Positions 1 to 9,100 of a stretch of DNA of 64,000 nt are shown here, one piece after another. Position 1 is the first letter of the stretch. Each line of letters starts with the position of its first letter. The notes under the pieces were generated by a model. It had not been told where the DNA came from. It worked only from the letters and a program-made list of their open reading frames with translations, and made no database searches. A program made the position numbers and the translations under genes. This DNA is from Mesoplasma lactucae ATCC 49193 (GTDB taxonomy: Bacteria > Bacillota_I > Bacilli_A > Mycoplasmatales > Mycoplasmataceae). The stretch covers positions 372,001 to 436,000 of the forward strand of contig NZ_CP023668.1 in assembly GCF_002441935.1 (NCBI RefSeq), given 5' to 3'.

Positions 1-934
1 CTCCAGAAGCAAATTTATTAGGGTTTGCTTTTAAGTCTTCAACTTCAGCTACTAGTAAAATAGTATCTAATAAATCATCTAAACCGATGTTTTCACGAGC
101 TGAACCTTCAATGAAAGGAATGTCTCCTCCTCATTCTTCAGTTACAATTCCACGTTCCATTAATTCAGATTTAACTCTATCTGGGTTTGCATCTGGTTTG
201 TCCATTTTATTGATAAACACAATAATTGGTACTCCAGCATTTTTAGCATGATCGATGGCTTCTTCTGTTTGAGGCATCACCCCATCATCAGCAGCCACAA
301 CTAAAATAATGATGTCAGTGGCATTAGCACCACGTGAACGCATTTCAGTAAACGCTTCGTGACCTGGAGTATCGATGAAAGTAATTTTTTTCTTACTTCT
401 TGGTGCTATTGCTTGATAAGCACCAATTGCTTGAGTAATTCCTCCAGCTTCACCTTTAGTTACGTTTGTATGTCTTAATGCATCTAATAAAGTAGTTTTC
501 CCATGATCAACGTGACCCATAATAGTCACAATTGGTGCACGTTCTACTAAAGATTCAGGTGTATCTTCAACTTCAAATGTTTCTAATAAGTTTTCTTTTG
601 TTACAGAATTTTCTTTTTTAAAGTCATATCCGTATTCTAATGCTAATTCCCCAATTTGGTCTTCATTTAAAATGAAGTTTTGGTTTAGCATCATTCCTTT
701 TTTGAAGAAATATTTAACAATTTCAGTTACTGGTTTATTAATTTTGTTTGCAAATTCAGCAATTGTTAAAGGCCCTGTATAAACAAAAACACCATCAACT
801 AATCCTGTAGTTTTTTCTTCTTTTAATTTATTTTTAATCGCTTTTGCATGTCTATCGTTTCTTTGACGTTCAATTTCACGTTTAGACTTGTTAGCTTTGT
901 TATCTTTATTGATATCTTTTTTGGTTTTAGCCAT
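1..934 (-). CDS. infB: Translation initiation factor IF-2 (N-terminal part, runs off left edge)
   Basis: IF-2 is the GTPase that brings initiator tRNA to the 30S subunit. About 311 codons are present; the C-terminal half lies beyond base 1. A short lysine-rich N-terminus is followed by the IF2_N domain (about residues 50-100) and the G domain with GHVDHGKT (G1), GGITQ (G2), DTPGHEAF (G3), NKMD (G4) and SAR (G5). The first in-frame TGA is read as Trp at about base 130. The ATG at 934 follows a good AAGGAG site and is 17 bases after ylxQ, so it is the last visible gene of the rimP-nusA operon, as in other Firmicutes-related genomes. The N-terminal extension is much shorter than in E. coli IF-2, which is usual in mollicutes. 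Confidence 0.98.
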
Positions 935-951
935 ACTCTACATCTCCTTTA

Positions 952-1263
952 TTATTCATAAGATTTGATGAGATTTGCCAAGTTCTTATCCGTAATTCCA
1001 ATCGCAGAAATTTCAAACTCTTTATCTTTATTTAATAACTTGTTTAATTCTGGTTTTGAAATTAACTCATCTAATACTTCTATTTTGTAGAAACTAGCTT
1101 TATTAAGTAGTTTCTTTTTTTGGGTAGTTCCCATGTCATCTGCAATAATGACTACATAAACTTGATCTTTTGTGATTTTTTCTAATAGTCTTTGACCATA
1201 AACTACTTGATTAGCTCTGATTGCTAGTCCAATCGCATTTAACAATTTTTCTTTATTAGTCAT
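952..1263 (-). CDS. ylxQ: YlxQ-like L7Ae-family RNA-binding protein
   Basis: A 103-residue protein of the L7Ae/L30e/YbxF/YlxQ family, small proteins that bind kink-turn RNA; the exact role of YlxQ is not settled. Identification rests on the length, the N-terminal pattern of an L7Ae fold (NKEKLLNAIGLAIRANQVVY) and the conserved position between ylxR and infB. The ATG at 1263 overlaps the ylxR stop in the sequence TAATG, which favours this start over an upstream in-frame TTG at 1272. It probably has no promoter of its own and is translated by coupling to ylxR. Confidence 0.88.
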   Translation of the reverse strand: MTNKEKLLNAIGLAIRANQVVYGQRLLEKITKDQVYVVIIADDMGTTQKKKLLNKASFYKIEVLDELISKPELNKLLNKDKEFEISAIGITDKNLANLIKSYE

Positions 1264-1535
1264 TAATCTCAATTCTCATTGATTTCAACAATTAATTGGT
1301 CATAAACTTCACTAGGAATCTTAGTTTTTAAACTACGTTCTAGAAGTTTTTTTTGTTTTGCAGTTTGGATTGCTTCTGGTTTTGGTTGAATATAAACACC
1401 ACGTCCATTAGCTTTTTTATCAGAGTCCACAAAAACATTACCATCATTTGTTTTGACCACTCTAATTAATTCATTTGCTGGTAGTAATTTACCACTAACA
1501 ATTTCTTTTCTTAAAATTGGTTGTTTTTGTTTCAT
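1263..1535 (-). CDS. ylxR: YlxR family protein
   Basis: A 90-residue basic protein of the YlxR (DUF448) family, small RNA-binding-like proteins linked to nusA in many bacteria. The family motif is visible as NGRGVYIQP near residues 43-51, and ELIRVVK precedes it. The last two codons are TGA (Trp) and GAT before TAA at 1263-1265, so a standard-code reading would end it two codons early. It starts 6 bases downstream of the nusA stop and overlaps ylxQ through TAATG. Confidence 0.92.
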
Positions 1536-1541
1536 TAAAAA

Positions 1542-3026
1542 TTATTTTTCATCATAGTATGAATCGAAGTCTTCATCATCGAAGTCTTCATCTTCATCTT
1601 CTTCATCATCAGAAGTAATTTCTTCGAAAGCTTTTAAGTTTTCTTGAATTTCATCTAAGTTAGTTTCAACTTCTTTGATGTCTTCTTCTATTTTTTCTTC
1701 TTCATGATTAACTTGTTCTTGTGCAAATTTTTGTTCTTGTTTTTGTTCATGAGTTTCGTTTTCTTTTGCTAATTCAGCTTGGAAACGTTCAAGTTCTTGT
1801 TCAAGATCTGCAATTGGATCATAGTTAGCACGTTGTGAAGTTTTATTATTTTTAAAGTTTGGTTTTGATGGTTGATTAGTTTTATTTTTACGACGATTAG
1901 TTGCATCTAAGAAGTCTTTTGAAGTTAGTTCTTCTTCTGTAATGTTTCCATTTCATTGCACAGGAATTCCTAATTCTTGTGCTTGAGAAACTGAAAGAAT
2001 ATTAATTTTCATTTTTAAAAGGTTAGCAACGATTCTTGCAGCAATTCCGTTTCTTCCGATTGCTAATGATAATTGTTCATCAGGAACGATAATATCAGCT
2101 TCATTGTTTTCTTCATCAACATCAACAGAAACAACTCTAACTGGTGCCATTGCATTCATGATGAATTTATTAATATCTTCATTTCATTCCACAACATCAA
2201 TTTTTTCTCCGTTTAATTGGTTTGAAATGTTAGTAATTCTTGACCCTTGAGGACCAACAATTGAACCAATTGGTTCAATGTTTTCGTCATGAGAAATAGC
2301 AGCAACTTTAGCTCTAACTCCTGGTTGACGTGAAACTCCCATAATTTCAATAGTTCCATCAGCAACTTCAGGAATTTCTCTTTCAATGATTTTCTTTAAG
2401 AAACCTGGTGCAGTACGTGATGCTTGAATTTGTGAGAAACGGTTGTCTTTTTCAACGTCTTCAACATAGAAAGTTACAAAGTCTCCGACTTCAAATTCAT
2501 CATCTGGAATTAATTTTTTATTTCAAAGTGAAGCATTAACTCCATCAACATCAACTAAATAAGCAGTTCCTTGGTCATTCATCCCAACAACTTTACCAGT
2601 TAATAATTCATGAGCTTTATCGATGAATTTGTTATAAATTCTTTCTCTTTCAGAACTACGGATTTTTTGTTGCACGATTTGACGTACTTGGTGAACCGCT
2701 AAACGTGAAAATTCATCTTCAAATTCAACAGGACGTTTTACAACATCACCAATTGCAACATTATCTCCAAATTCATCTTTAGCTTCGTTGATTCCGATTT
2801 CTAATCAATCATCATCAACTTTTTGAACAACTTTTAATAATAAGAACATTTTAATAGCTCCAGTTTGTTCATCAAAGTCAACTTCAGTCACAGCTTCAGG
2901 ATCGAAGAAACGTTCGTAAGCTTTTTTAAATCCTTCTTTAATTCCTTCAATAACTTCTTCTTTATCAATTTCTTTTTCGGTAGCAATTTGTGTTAATGCT
3001 TCTAAAATTTCAGCAGTATTCTTCAT
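1542..3026 (-). CDS. nusA: Transcription termination/antitermination factor NusA
   Basis: NusA binds RNA polymerase and nascent RNA and modulates pausing, termination and rRNA antitermination. The 494-residue product has the N-terminal polymerase-binding domain (about 1-130), an S1 domain (about 130-200, with TGKVVGMN and DGVNASLW), and KH domains with GSRIT and the family signature LSLAIGRNGIAARI. After about residue 355 comes a low-complexity, Gln/Glu-rich tail ending in an Asp/Glu-rich stretch, in place of the acidic repeats of enterobacteria. Four or more in-frame TGA codons read as Trp. It lies between rimP and ylxR in the conserved operon. Confidence 0.98.
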
Positions 3027-3046
3027 TTTTTATCATTTCCCTTCAA

Positions 3047-3544
3047 TTAAAATTTAACCGCATAGCGAATAAAACGGATGTCATCAAATTTCGCTTTGCG
3101 TTTTTTTGGTGCACCCTTCACAAAAAAGTTAAATTCATATTCATCAGTTTCTGGGTTTCATGAACTGATTTCCCCATCAAAACTATCAATTCCTTTTTCA
3201 GGTTCATTGAATTCAACATGAACATAACTTCCAATTGCTTTTTGCAATTCAGCTTCACTTCTAATTTGTTTTTCAATTCCAGCACTAGCAACTTCTAAAA
3301 AGTAGTTTTCTGGAAATAAATTATTTAACCCATCTAATGCTTGAGAAACTTTTTCAGTTAACCCAACAATTAAATCAAAGTCCATTGGTTTTTGTGGATC
3401 TGTTTTATCTTCAACCAAAATTTGTAAAGTGTTATCTTCTAAATCATTTACAATGTTAATTTCATAAACATTTAAATTTAATTCATCCAAACTTGGTTGA
3501 ATCGCTTTCTTAATTTCTGGTTCAATTTGTTTAATATCAATCAT
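3047..3544 (-). CDS. rimP: Ribosome maturation factor RimP
   Basis: RimP assists late assembly of the 30S subunit. The 165-residue product shows the N-terminal domain (DELNLNVYEIN) and family motifs LVEDKTDPQ and YFLEVASAGIEK, with a shorter C-terminal SH3-like domain that is reached only by reading TGA at about 3155 as Trp. It is the first gene of the rimP-nusA-ylxR-ylxQ-infB operon. The start ATG at 3544 follows an AGAGGG site; a promoter at 3626-3654 and a hairpin at 3569-3596 lie just upstream. Confidence 0.95.
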
Positions 3545-3568
3545 GTCATCCCTCTTTTCTTACAATAA

Positions 3569-3596
3569 GAAAGGAAGCTCAAATGAGCTTCCTTTC
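3569..3596 (-). terminator. Leader hairpin of the rimP-nusA operon
   Basis: A perfect 12-bp stem with a 4-base loop, GAAAGGAAGCTC/GAGCTTCCTTTC, lies between the promoter and the rimP start. On the minus strand the stem is followed by a short U-rich stretch (TTATT), so it could act as an attenuator of the operon, or as a plain 5'-end stabilising hairpin. It is inside the predicted transcript, about 25 bases before the rimP start. The regulatory role is inference. Confidence 0.6.
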
Positions 3597-3625
3597 AAAG
3601 ATATTTCACTTTTAAGATTTCTTTT

Positions 3626-3654
3626 ATTGTATACTTAAAAGTTTTTCTTTTCAA
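3626..3654 (-). promoter_or_regulatory. Promoter of the rimP-nusA-infB operon
   Basis: On the minus strand a -35 box TTGAAA (3654-3649) and a -10 box TACAAT (3631-3626) are separated by exactly 17 bases. Transcription would start near 3619, giving a leader of about 75 bases that contains the 12-bp hairpin. This is one of the cleanest housekeeping-type promoters in the window. Confidence 0.75.
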
Positions 3655-3667
3655 CATTTAAAACAAG

Positions 3668-3702
3668 AAAAAACCAAAGGTTAATTACTCCTTTGGTTTT
3701 TT
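3668..3702. terminator. Bidirectional intrinsic terminator
   Basis: A 13-bp stem AAAAAACCAAAGG/CCTTTGGTTTTTT with a 9-base loop has a U-run when read in either direction. It lies directly upstream of the rimP promoter and would stop minus-strand transcription from the hairpin-dense region before the operon. Confidence 0.8.
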
Positions 3703-4075
3703 CGAATTCGAAATGATAAAAACGTTTTAATAAATTATTTTGGCATAACAACTTATTGAAATTATTAATATCATTTTTTTCTTAAATCAAGATTATTCTC
3801 CTCATCTTGAAATAAGAAGCATAAATCCTTTTAAAAAAGAACTGAGGCGAAATCAATTCTTAATTAATTAAGACTTAAGTTTGAAAAGAACAGAAAAGTT
3901 ACATAAGAATAACACCATTGAGATTTTTTATTTGCCTTAAATAAAAGAGATGGTGATACAACTAATCTTTCTAATCGGTGTGAAGAAAAGCGGTTCTTCA
4001 CAACCAATATTGTATCTTAATTATCTTATTTCAAGAATATTGTATTCAAAGATTCTTTGTGGCTTAGTTAAAAAG

Positions 4076-4613
4076 AAAAAAGCCAAGAAAGACTTTTGAT
4101 CTTTCTTGGCTTTAAAAATGTTTAAAATTTCTTTGATTAATAACCACAACATTAATAGACAAAGAGAATTTTTAAGTTTTTAATGCTTAAACAAGCCATT
4201 ATTAGAAACTTGTTTAACAATATTTGTACAAATATTAAAAGTTCTGATTAATAAAAATTATTTGCAACTAATTTTTATTAATTAAACTTTATGTTTCTCA
4301 AATAATATCTACCAGTTATATTTGAGAAGTTTGGAAATTTTTACTAGTCCAATACGTTTCTGACGGGATTATAGTTAACACTAAGTTCAAAAACGCCTAA
4401 GGAGTTTATTATTATCAACAATAAAAACATAACTGACAAAGGGTATGTTTTTATCATAATTTTTTAAAATGTTTAATAGAACATCTAAACCGTGACAGGA
4501 TGGTTTAGATTATTTTTTATAAATACAACACCATGGCTAGTTAAGCGTCTACTAGCCACCATTTTTAGCGCGGGATTGTGAGGCTCATAATACCTCACGG
4601 TTAATATTCTATA
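4076..4613 (-). ncRNA. Candidate structured RNA (unverified)
   Basis: Read on the minus strand, a possible promoter (TTGCTA at 4635-4630, 16-base spacer, TATAGA at 4613-4608 with an upstream TG) would start a transcript near 4601. It would run through about nine stem-loops (4578-4598, 4534-4558, 4483-4510, 4422-4453, 4295-4328, 4248-4281, 4219-4236, 4187-4217) and end at the strong U-tailed terminator 4079-4113, giving roughly 525 nt. No coding frame fits inside. The size and density of stems resemble large ornate bacterial RNAs, but I do not recognise a family; this is inference. Confidence 0.3.
4079..4113 (-). terminator. Strong intrinsic terminator
   Basis: A 14-bp perfect stem AAAGCCAAGAAAGA/TCTTTCTTGGCTTT with a 7-base loop. 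On the minus strand it is followed by TTTTTTC, a good U-tract; on the plus strand the tail is poor. It therefore ends a minus-strand transcript although no protein gene precedes it for over 1 kb, apart from the small membrane protein, which has its own terminator. Confidence 0.75.
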
Positions 4614-4676
4614 ACATCCACACTCTTTATAGCAAGAGTTTTTACAAAGTTTTATTTGTTTTTCACGCTATAAGTA

Positions 4677-4724
4677 AAAAAATAACTAGAGCTACGACTA
4701 TAGGCCATACTCTAGTTATTTTTT
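4677..4724. terminator. Bidirectional terminator-like hairpin
   Basis: A 15-bp perfect stem AAAAAATAACTAGAG/CTCTAGTTATTTTTT with an 18-base loop, U-tailed in both directions. It divides the hairpin-dense region into a left and a right part. Confidence 0.65.
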
Positions 4725-5196
4725 GAAGTGATTAATTAATAAATTAAATATTTATTTTAAGGTTTTTAAAAAAAGGAAATACCTTGAAAGCAACCACTTC
4801 ATTATTATTTTAATTTGTTTTTTCTTTTTTAAGAAACTACAAGATAGAAAATATATTCTATTAGAAAAAGATTGTTAAGCTATGAAATACTAATGAACAA
4901 TCTCTTATAAAAATTAAGAAAGGAGGTTTAAATAATGAAAACATAATAACAATTTAAACTCATATGAAAATAGAATAATAGATTTTTTAAATAATACTAA
5001 TTTGATTTTGAATGTGCGCAAGATTCCCTGCGGCTTGATGGACTTTATTTTTTTGTTTTGATATATTTAGCGAATTTTTCTAGTTAGTTACATAAGCAAG
5101 TCCAAGAACTTATGCACCCTTTAATTTTACTTCAAGCCTAATTTGAAAAGAAGTTCTTTAATAACACTTTTTTGAAATAATTTTGAAATAAAAAAA

Positions 5197-5224
5197 TCTC
5201 AAGCGGACAGCTAGTCGCAAGAGA
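5197..5224 (-). terminator. Terminator of the small membrane protein gene
   Basis: On the minus strand the stem TCTC-TT-GCG/CGC-TT-GAGA (with a TT/TT internal mismatch) is followed directly by TTTTTTT. It lies about 50 bases after the stop of the 109-residue membrane protein and should end that transcript. Confidence 0.7.
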
Positions 5225-5275
5225 CTTCTTAATCATATCTTAAAATAGTTTAAAGATAACTTTTAATTTGTTTTT

Positions 5276-5605
5276 TTATTTATTATTAATAACTCCACCA
5301 ACAATAAACATAACTAAACTTGCAATAAAACAAATAACAATTCCAACTCCAAGTCAAATCATTTCACGACGATATGATTTGATGTTAAATTTTGGATCTT
5401 CAACAACTTGTTTTTTAACTTTTAATGATTTATAAACCATTACTCCAATTAAAAACAACATTACTGCTAAGAAAAATCCCCCAAATCCAAAAAGAAGTCC
5501 AACTTCAGTGTCATAGTTTTTCGGATTCACTGGAGAAAGTGGTGGTGTAGTAGTTTCTAGAGTAAGTTCACCATTTGTTGATTGAGTTTCACCTCATTTA
5601 AGCAT
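5276..5605 (-). CDS. Small two-helix membrane protein, function unknown
   Basis: A 109-residue protein I do not recognise. The first 36 residues are polar with a Thr/Pro-rich segment (ETTTPPLSPVNP). Two hydrophobic segments follow, about residues 38-58 (GLLFGFGGFFLAVMLFLIGV) and 84-104, joined by a basic loop (KSLKVKKQVVEDPKF). Two TGA codons are read as Trp. The ATG at 5605 follows a GAGGG site. The gene is single, between the hairpin-dense noncoding region and a divergent HNH gene, and has a 10-bp leader hairpin at 5635-5663 and a U-tailed terminator at 5197-5224. Membrane location is predicted from hydrophobicity alone. Confidence 0.75.
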
Positions 5606-5634
5606 ATTATTCCCTCATTTCTTTTGTTATCTTT

Positions 5635-5663
5635 AATCTTAACTTAAAAGTTGAGTTAAGATT
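5635..5663 (-). promoter_or_regulatory. Leader hairpin upstream of the small membrane protein
   Basis: A perfect 10-bp inverted repeat, AATCTTAACT/AGTTAAGATT, with a 9-base loop, 30 bases upstream of the start at 5605. It has no U-tail on the minus strand (AAAG follows), so it is not a terminator in that direction. A second palindrome, TAATTCT-a-AGAATTA, is centred near 5682. They could be a leader structure or operators for the divergent genes. Confidence 0.45.
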
Positions 5664-5721
5664 ATTTCTTTTTAGTAATTCTAAGAATTAATTAGGACTA
5701 TAAAACAAATCAAGAAGAAGT

Positions 5722-5754
5722 TATAATTAAAATTAAGTAATATGAAAAAAAGGA
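5722..5754 (+). promoter_or_regulatory. -10 box and ribosome binding site of the HNH gene
   Basis: A consensus TATAAT at 5722-5727 and an AAAGGAG site near 5749-5754 precede the ATG at 5765 on the plus strand. No good -35 box is visible at the usual distance. Confidence 0.5.
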
Positions 5755-5764
5755 GTGTTGATTT

Positions 5765-6067
5765 ATGAGATCAGACGATAGAGGAAAATTTGACAAAATT
5801 AACAGCGAAAGTGTTTTTGATAACTACAAAGCTCATGTTGATGACAATCAAAGAAAAGAATTAGCAGAAATGGGACACGGTGAAGAAGAAATCAACGGTG
5901 CTAAAGCATGTCCTAAATGTGGTAAAGCTATGTTAAGAGCTAACCAAATGAAAAAAGAACAAGAATTAGAATCAAACCCATGATTTGTACACCACATTGA
6001 TGGAGATACAACTAACAACGATCCTAAAAACTTACAACCAATGCACAAAAAATGTGCAACTAAATAA
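5765..6067 (+). CDS. Small HNH-domain protein (putative nuclease)
   Basis: A 100-residue soluble protein. Near the middle a CPKCG zinc-knuckle appears, and after a TGA-coded Trp the segment FVHHIDGDTTNNDPKNLQP ends in MHKKC; together these match the HNH/zinc-finger layout (CxxC, HHxDG, N..NL, H..C). HNH proteins are metal-dependent nucleases that act in repair, homing or restriction; which applies here cannot be told. It is one of only two plus-strand genes in the window, has its own -10 box and terminator, and is divergent from the small membrane protein. No methylase or mobile-element partner is adjacent. Confidence 0.8.
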
Positions 6068-6092
6068 TTTAGTTATTTAATTTAATCAATAA

Positions 6093-6120
6093 AAATACCA
6101 ATCATTACCGATTGGTATTT
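6093..6120. terminator. Bidirectional terminator between convergent genes
   Basis: An 11-bp stem AAATACCAATC/GATTGGTATTT with a 6-base loop and U-runs on both sides separates the convergent HNH gene and FtsX-type permease. Confidence 0.85.
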
Positions 6121-6123
6121 TTA

Positions 6124-9100
6124 TTATTCTGCAAAGGTAATGTCTTTAACATTTGCCTTATGATATGAACTTAAGATTACTCAAACAATCATTAGATAGA
6201 AAACAGTCGCTACCAAGAATGAAGGAATAATAGTTATTGCGTTGTATAAATGAGTGATTGGTAAACCAACATTTTTAATCATTAATGTGGTTGTAGCATC
6301 AATCACACTTCCAGCTATAAAGATAGCACCAATAAAGGCTATGACTATGAATATGAAATAAATTGTTGTAAAGATTAAGACAACTTCTTTTCTGTTATAT
6401 CCTAAAGTTTTTAAAACAAGGATGTTTTTCTTATTTTCATAAGCAATTAACATACTAATGACACAAAGCACACAAACAGAAACTAAAACTAAGAAGACTG
6501 TGATTAAACTAGCAAAGTTTGCAAATGGTTTTGTTTTACTTTCAACTGCATTTTTAGCTAATGGTAATGACATAAAGTTAATGTTCGCAAGTAATGAAGT
6601 GTTACTATCAGTTGGTAAATAATCACTAAACTTATTTCCATCATTATGTTCTTTTGCTAAAACAAAATATTGTAAATCATATGGAATTTTTCCTTTTGAA
6701 ACTACCCCATTGTTATAATCTTTCATAACTTCATAAGTTTTATCATTTGCTTTTCTAATTGCATCAAAGTTTACAATTACTTGATCTCCCATATAAAGTT
6801 TTTGATCAATATTTTTAACTTTTAGTTTTAATTTATTTGAAGTTACATGAGAATTTTTTTCAAAATTTAAATCAATAAAGTCGCCTTTATTAACTTTTAA
6901 ACTTGAGGAAATACTATCACTAATAATAACTTCATCGACAGTTAAATTAATATCGTTATAAGTTGTAACTGAAGTTCTATAATTATTTTCTTCACTATCA
7001 ATTGATGAAATTGTTGAGTTATGAATCTCAGCATAACTTAAGAAGTTCTTATCTTTAACACGATTCTTAAAGAGAATATTTGGTTGTTGTGCATTTGTTC
7101 CAAAGTTTCCTTTATATAATTCAAGTTGTTTATGTAAATCTTTTAATCCTTGAATCAATTGTTTTCCATTTGGAATAAATGGTAAAACACTATCAAAGTC
7201 TTCTTGATTAATTTGATATAAATTGTCTAAATAATAAACTTCATCAAAATAGAAATTATAAATCGGTGTATCTCCCACTTGTTTTTTAACGTCCTTAAAT
7301 CAAGTAGAAATTCCACCACTAATATCTCCATTATTAGCATTTATAACTTGTTCTAAGCTAACAAACGGAGTCAAATCTTCAATTCTGTTGTTTGTGTTTT
7401 CAATTTTACCTTCATTATAGCTACGATAAGAAATACTTTCACCTTTCTTTTCATAAACATTTGGTTTGTCATTTAAAGAATGATTAATTGCACCAGAAAA
7501 CTGTAAAGAAACGTTAATCATTGTAAAGGAAAGAATACTAATTATGAAAGCTGCAAAAGCTTTCACTAAGTTTGTAACTTGGAATGAATAAACAATATTT
7601 CCAAAACCATTATTATTAAATATTTTCCATTCTTTAATTTTTAATAATCACATTTCAAAATGAGAAATCTTAGTTCTATTATTGATTGAAAGATTATTAC
7701 CGCTTAAACTTCAAAGCGCCAAGAAGAAACTTACTAATAAAATAATAATTACAAGAACACCGAAAATAGCATATCCTCAATTTGAGCTTGGATTATGGCC
7801 AAGAACAAAACCAACAGAATATCCTAAAGTATTTCCTAACATAACAAATATTAGTCAAGCTAATAGCAGTCCCAAACATGAACCGATAATCAAAATCGGT
7901 AAAAAGATAATTGATAAATAATAACCAAGTTCAAAATCATTCATTCCCATTGCTTTAAGATTAACTAAAACATTTTTATTCGAACGAATAATTAAAGATT
8001 GAATAAAACGATAAGAAACTAATAACAAGATGATTAGGATTAAAGCCACAATTCAAGTAAATAAATTATATAAGGTAACTTGTGTGTTTAAACTTCCTAA
8101 CGGAGTTTCTTTCACAAATTTTTGATGAACGATAATATCAGTTTCTTCTTGAGTAAATGATTTTAAAAGAACTTGTTTTGCAGCATTTGCTTGTGAAGCA
8201 AAGAAAGCATTGATTTTATCATTAGATTTTGTAGGTGTATTCGGTGAAAGAATATTCATATCTACCCCAAATTCAGCAGGATATTTATGATAAACATCAT
8301 TATACAAGAATGGATTAAAATAGATCATATCTGAAACGTTTGATAATGAATATTGTGGTAATAGTCCAGTTGCTGTAATTTTTAAGTTACTAAAAGCAAT
8401 GTCCTTATAAGAAACATCTATCATGTCCCCAAGTTTTAATTTATGAAATTTTAAAAATGAAGGAGAAACTATAATTTCTTTAGAATTCGGCGAGAAATTA
8501 TCTAATGAAAATCCTGAAACTGAATCAATGATTTCCATTTTAACCATTCTAGGATCAGCAATTTGTCAAGGATATAAATAATTATTTGGGTTAGCATCGG
8601 ATGTATTTGTGCTATTTTGATAAACTTGGAAATTGCTGATTCTAATTTTATCGTTGTTGAAATTTCCGTCCTTTAACAACAAGCCTCTGAATTCTAGAAA
8701 GTTTTCATTATTGGGAAATTCTGGGTTTTTAAAATCTTTAAAGGCAACATCAAAAACTCATTTGGCAAAAGAACCATGTGAATATGGTTCAGTTTCTTTA
8801 TAAAGATTTTGAAGAGCTACACTATTTGAATTTTCAGGAACAATGTTGTAGTTTTCTACAACTTGTTTTATTTCATCATCAGTTAAATTTTTGCTTTTAA
8901 GATAGCTGTAGTAAGTGTTTGAATCTCGTTTCAAAGCATTATAATTATGACCATTGTTAGAAATTTGAACTGTTGCTAGCTTTGGTGTTGAAACTGCGTT
9001 ACTTCCCAGAGTTTCAAATGAAAAAGTAAAATGAGCTAAGCCAACAATAACTCCGAAAGAAAGGATTAAAAATAATAAATAAAAGATGAAAAGAAATTTA

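Larger units (their letters stand above)
3655..5275. other. Hairpin-dense noncoding region of unknown function
   Basis: No reading frame of useful length exists on either strand under code 4, yet inverted repeats follow one another through the stretch. Stems with distinct sequences include 3668-3702 (13 bp), 3787-3810 (7), 3913-3955 (CACCAT/ATGGTG), 3979-4002 (9), 4079-4113 (14), 4187-4217 (9), 4219-4236 (18-base palindrome), 4248-4281 (13), 4295-4328 (10), 4422-4453 (10), 4483-4510 (9), 4534-4558 (8), 4578-4598 (6), 4622-4639 (6), 4677-4724 (15), 4869-4903 (8), 5091-5114 (6) and 5197-5224. Some have U-tails and could be intrinsic terminators; others do not. I did not recognise rnpB, ssrA or the SRP RNA here. 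It may hold structured RNAs, stacked terminators or decayed DNA. Confidence 0.7.

Noticed and set aside
1264-1272. TTG start of ylxQ at 1272
   Set aside because: The ATG at 1263 overlaps the ylxR stop as TAATG, a junction repeated elsewhere, so the TTG is not needed.
3655-5275. A tmRNA, RNase P RNA or SRP RNA gene in the hairpin-dense gap
   Set aside because: None of their conserved sequences (for example a GGTTCGA-CCA end or the RNase P GAAAGUCC core) was found on either strand.
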